Assembly: GCF_032854445.1 (NCBI RefSeq)
Contig: NC_088302.1
Coordinates: 30,783,979 to 30,847,978 of the forward strand
Direction of reading: 5' to 3'
DNA from: Liolophura sinensis
Taxonomy: Eukaryota > Mollusca > Polyplacophora > Chitonida > Chitonidae
Length of the DNA stretch: 64,000 nt
Shown: positions 62,180 through 64,000 of the stretch, in pieces
Numbering within the stretch: the first letter of the stretch is position 1
Layout: each line of letters begins with the position of its first letter
Notes under the pieces: generated by a model
What the model saw: the letters and a program-made list of their open reading frames with translations, nothing else
Told to the model about the DNA's origin: nothing
Databases searched by the model: none
Position numbers and translations under genes: made by a program

Positions 62180-63250
62180 AGCTAAACCTCCTTGTTTGCC
62201 AAGACTAGTGTCTATTGGTCCAAATATACTATTTCGCTGTAATAGTATTAAAGTATCAAAGTATGATTTTAGGGCTAGTTTTGGAGACCAGAATCTAAAG
62301 TTTTCTTTATCACTTCGATGTTAACTTATGGTAAATATGTCAAAAGTCTAATGAGGAGGTTTTAAATATTGACATAAGTCCGAAATGGCGTTCTAAAATA
62401 GGCGGGCCATGGTCGAGTAGTTCAAGGTGCTTTTCTTTCAGTGACTTAAACACACGAGGTTCTTGTTCAAACCCGGCCTTGGACAGGGAATTTGTAAATT
62501 CCCTCCTTCTCACTGCCTTGTAAGAGCCTTTGTGATACTTTGTAAGCGGCCGACGACACACGTGTGAACGTTTGCACGGACGTTCATTAAAGACAACTTG
62601 TCTTCCATCAACAAGGTGTGCAATATGAACTGTACGTCACGAGTGGGGAATGTTTGTCGGCAGAATTTAATTTGCTGTATTTTTATAAATCCCTCAGGCA
62701 TTCTGGTTTCCTCCACCTATAGAATTAACAAGAGGAAAAATACGAAGATGTCTCTTGACAATCAAATGTATAAAATAATTAAAGTACTTGACCCATTCCT
62801 TTACGCGGGACTCCAGGCCTCTCAACTTCATACTTAGGCATAACCTGACTGGGGTCTCCCGCTAATGCCAGCTACATGGTATGTTCGACGTGACTAATGC
62901 TGGATAAAATTGTTACCAATTTTATTTCCGAAATTTCCCAATGTAACTCAATCTGAAGAGAAGGTTTCCGGTAACAACGGCATGTGAACCAAAAAAACGC
63001 GTCTCCATTAAACTTTTCAGGTCAGGCATGTTTTAGGGTCGGCAAAACAAATATAACCATCAAAATGAGCGTCATCATTGTAGGGTTATTCAGGACATTT
63101 GGTTTCATTGTTTTACACGACGCAAATAACTACGTTTTGTGGAACAGGCGAATACGATGAGAATATTCGCTTTTGACGTTCTCCTTTGTACTTTAATGGA
63201 TTCTGAACTATAACCATGAAGTTGCTCTATTGAAAGGTGTCACTAAAGCG
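62180..63250. other. 3' flank of GH27 copy 3, no gene seen
   Basis: Part (62690-63250) closely matches the copy 2 flank at 52040-52620. The stretch 62240-62680 has no obvious counterpart there, and 51640-52030 differs. Short frames here do not resemble any family known to me. Confidence 0.5.
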
Positions 63251-63837
63251 ATGAAAGTTACTTATTTCATTGGTATTTCACGCCGTACTGTAGAATATTT
63301 TACTTACACGACGGCCGCCAGTATTATGGTGGGAGGAAACCCGGCAATGCCCAGGGGTACTCAAAAATACCTTACCAATTTGTACAGTCTTACTTCTTAC
63401 TTGACAATGTTTCAACAGCCTGAGACAACTGAGAGATTAATTGCTGTAGTTTATTTTCCATGTTAGCGATATTCACAGTGAATATGACAGACGGCCACAG
63501 CTGTAGCGGACATTTGATCCTCTCCAGATCAAAGGTTATTGCACACAAGTACATGTATGTTCATAACCCTAAGCTCATATGAGATCATATGACAGAACTT
63601 AACAAAAAAGAGAGAGAAAAAGAACAGAATACAGACAGATATCATACTTGTTATAAAATAATGTAATAAAAAATACCAGATGCAACTAAACATGTCATTG
63701 AAATATCATTAAAACAGATACCTTAGATATCAGTATAGTGGGATATTTCCACAAAGATGGTAACAGGGTAACCAAACGGGACATGTGCTTGGATACAAAA
63801 AGACAATTCAGGACACATGGGCTATGCCATTAATACC

Positions 63838-63976
63838 ACAGGTGGCTTGCACTTGCGGCCATATTGGATCTCTAACAAAAGAATTTCATGTCCTCTCAAT
63901 GAGTGTGCCTTTCACTGTGTGCACCGAACCATTGAATTGTGGAGATCCAACGTGGCTGCAGGTGTAAGTCACCTGT
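63838..63976. repeat. Foldback element, 139 bp (unit 2)
   Basis: Counterpart of 53445-53583; arms ACAGGTGGCTTGCACTTGCG and, at the other end, GGCTGCAGGTGTAAGTCACC. Confidence 0.8.
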
Positions 63977-64000
63977 AGGCAAAGAGAGAGAGAAGCCCTT

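Larger units (their letters stand above)
55021..64000 (+). repeat. Tandem segmental duplication, unit 2 (with GH27 copy 3), continues past window
   Basis: Direct repeat of 44308 onward. The offset falls from 10.71 kb at the start to 10.57 kb at the stop codons and about 10.40 kb at the 3' end because of insertions and deletions. The last 600 bases closely match 53000-53600. Confidence 0.85.

Overview
The window is animal nuclear DNA: AT-rich, with many introns, and scattered with tRNA-derived SINEs, small inverted-repeat elements and minisatellites. The commonest SINE (tRNA-like head, a conserved central block, an AAAT-repeat tail) resembles a type I associate with molluscs and other lophotrochozoans. 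A marine mollusc or brachiopod is my best guess, with modest confidence. I saw no prokaryotic, CRISPR, retroviral or LTR-type features. A 200-base run of N lies at 43982-44181.

Layout. (1) 1-8264: no recognisable gene; several SINEs and a ~173-bp tandem repeat. (2) 8265-26015, minus strand: one 17-exon gene, the neurochondrin homologue (NCDN), reconstructed exon by exon by comparison with the remembered human protein. Its introns hold SINEs, minisatellites and MITE-like elements. (3) 26016-29579: the interval between divergently transcribed genes. (4) 29583-41431, plus strand: a glycoside hydrolase family 27 gene of the alpha-galactosidase A / alpha-N-acetylgalactosaminidase (GLA/NAGA) type, copy 1. 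(5) 44308-~55020 and 55021-64000: two tandem units of about 10.6 kb, each with a seven-exon GH27 gene (copy 2, 46709-51605; copy 3, 57256-62179), each predicting 412 residues and almost identical.

The most interesting observation is in copy 1. It has two versions of the exon carrying the sugar-specificity loop and two versions of the next exon carrying the acid/base aspartate, in the nested order 4a-[4b-5a]-5b. Exon 4a carries C-E-W-P-L-Y, the alpha-galactosidase signature (human GLA Glu203/Leu206). Exon 4b carries C-S-W-P-A-Y, the alpha-N-acetylgalactosaminidase signature (human NAGA Ser188/Ala191). All four exons are open and have usable splice sites and compatible phases. One gene could therefore make either of two lysosomal glycosidases by mutually exclusive splicing. 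Copies 2 and 3 have only the 4a/5b-type exons, with a hybrid pocket (C-E-W-P-D-Y).

The three GH27 genes share intron positions and phases, a splice acceptor 3-4 bases before the ATG, a short signal peptide and the catalytic residues. They look like a local family expanded by tandem duplication, with cassette exchange or insertion in copy 1 and probable recent gene conversion between copies 2 and 3. Neurochondrin is a cytoplasmic helical-repeat protein with no evident functional link to them.
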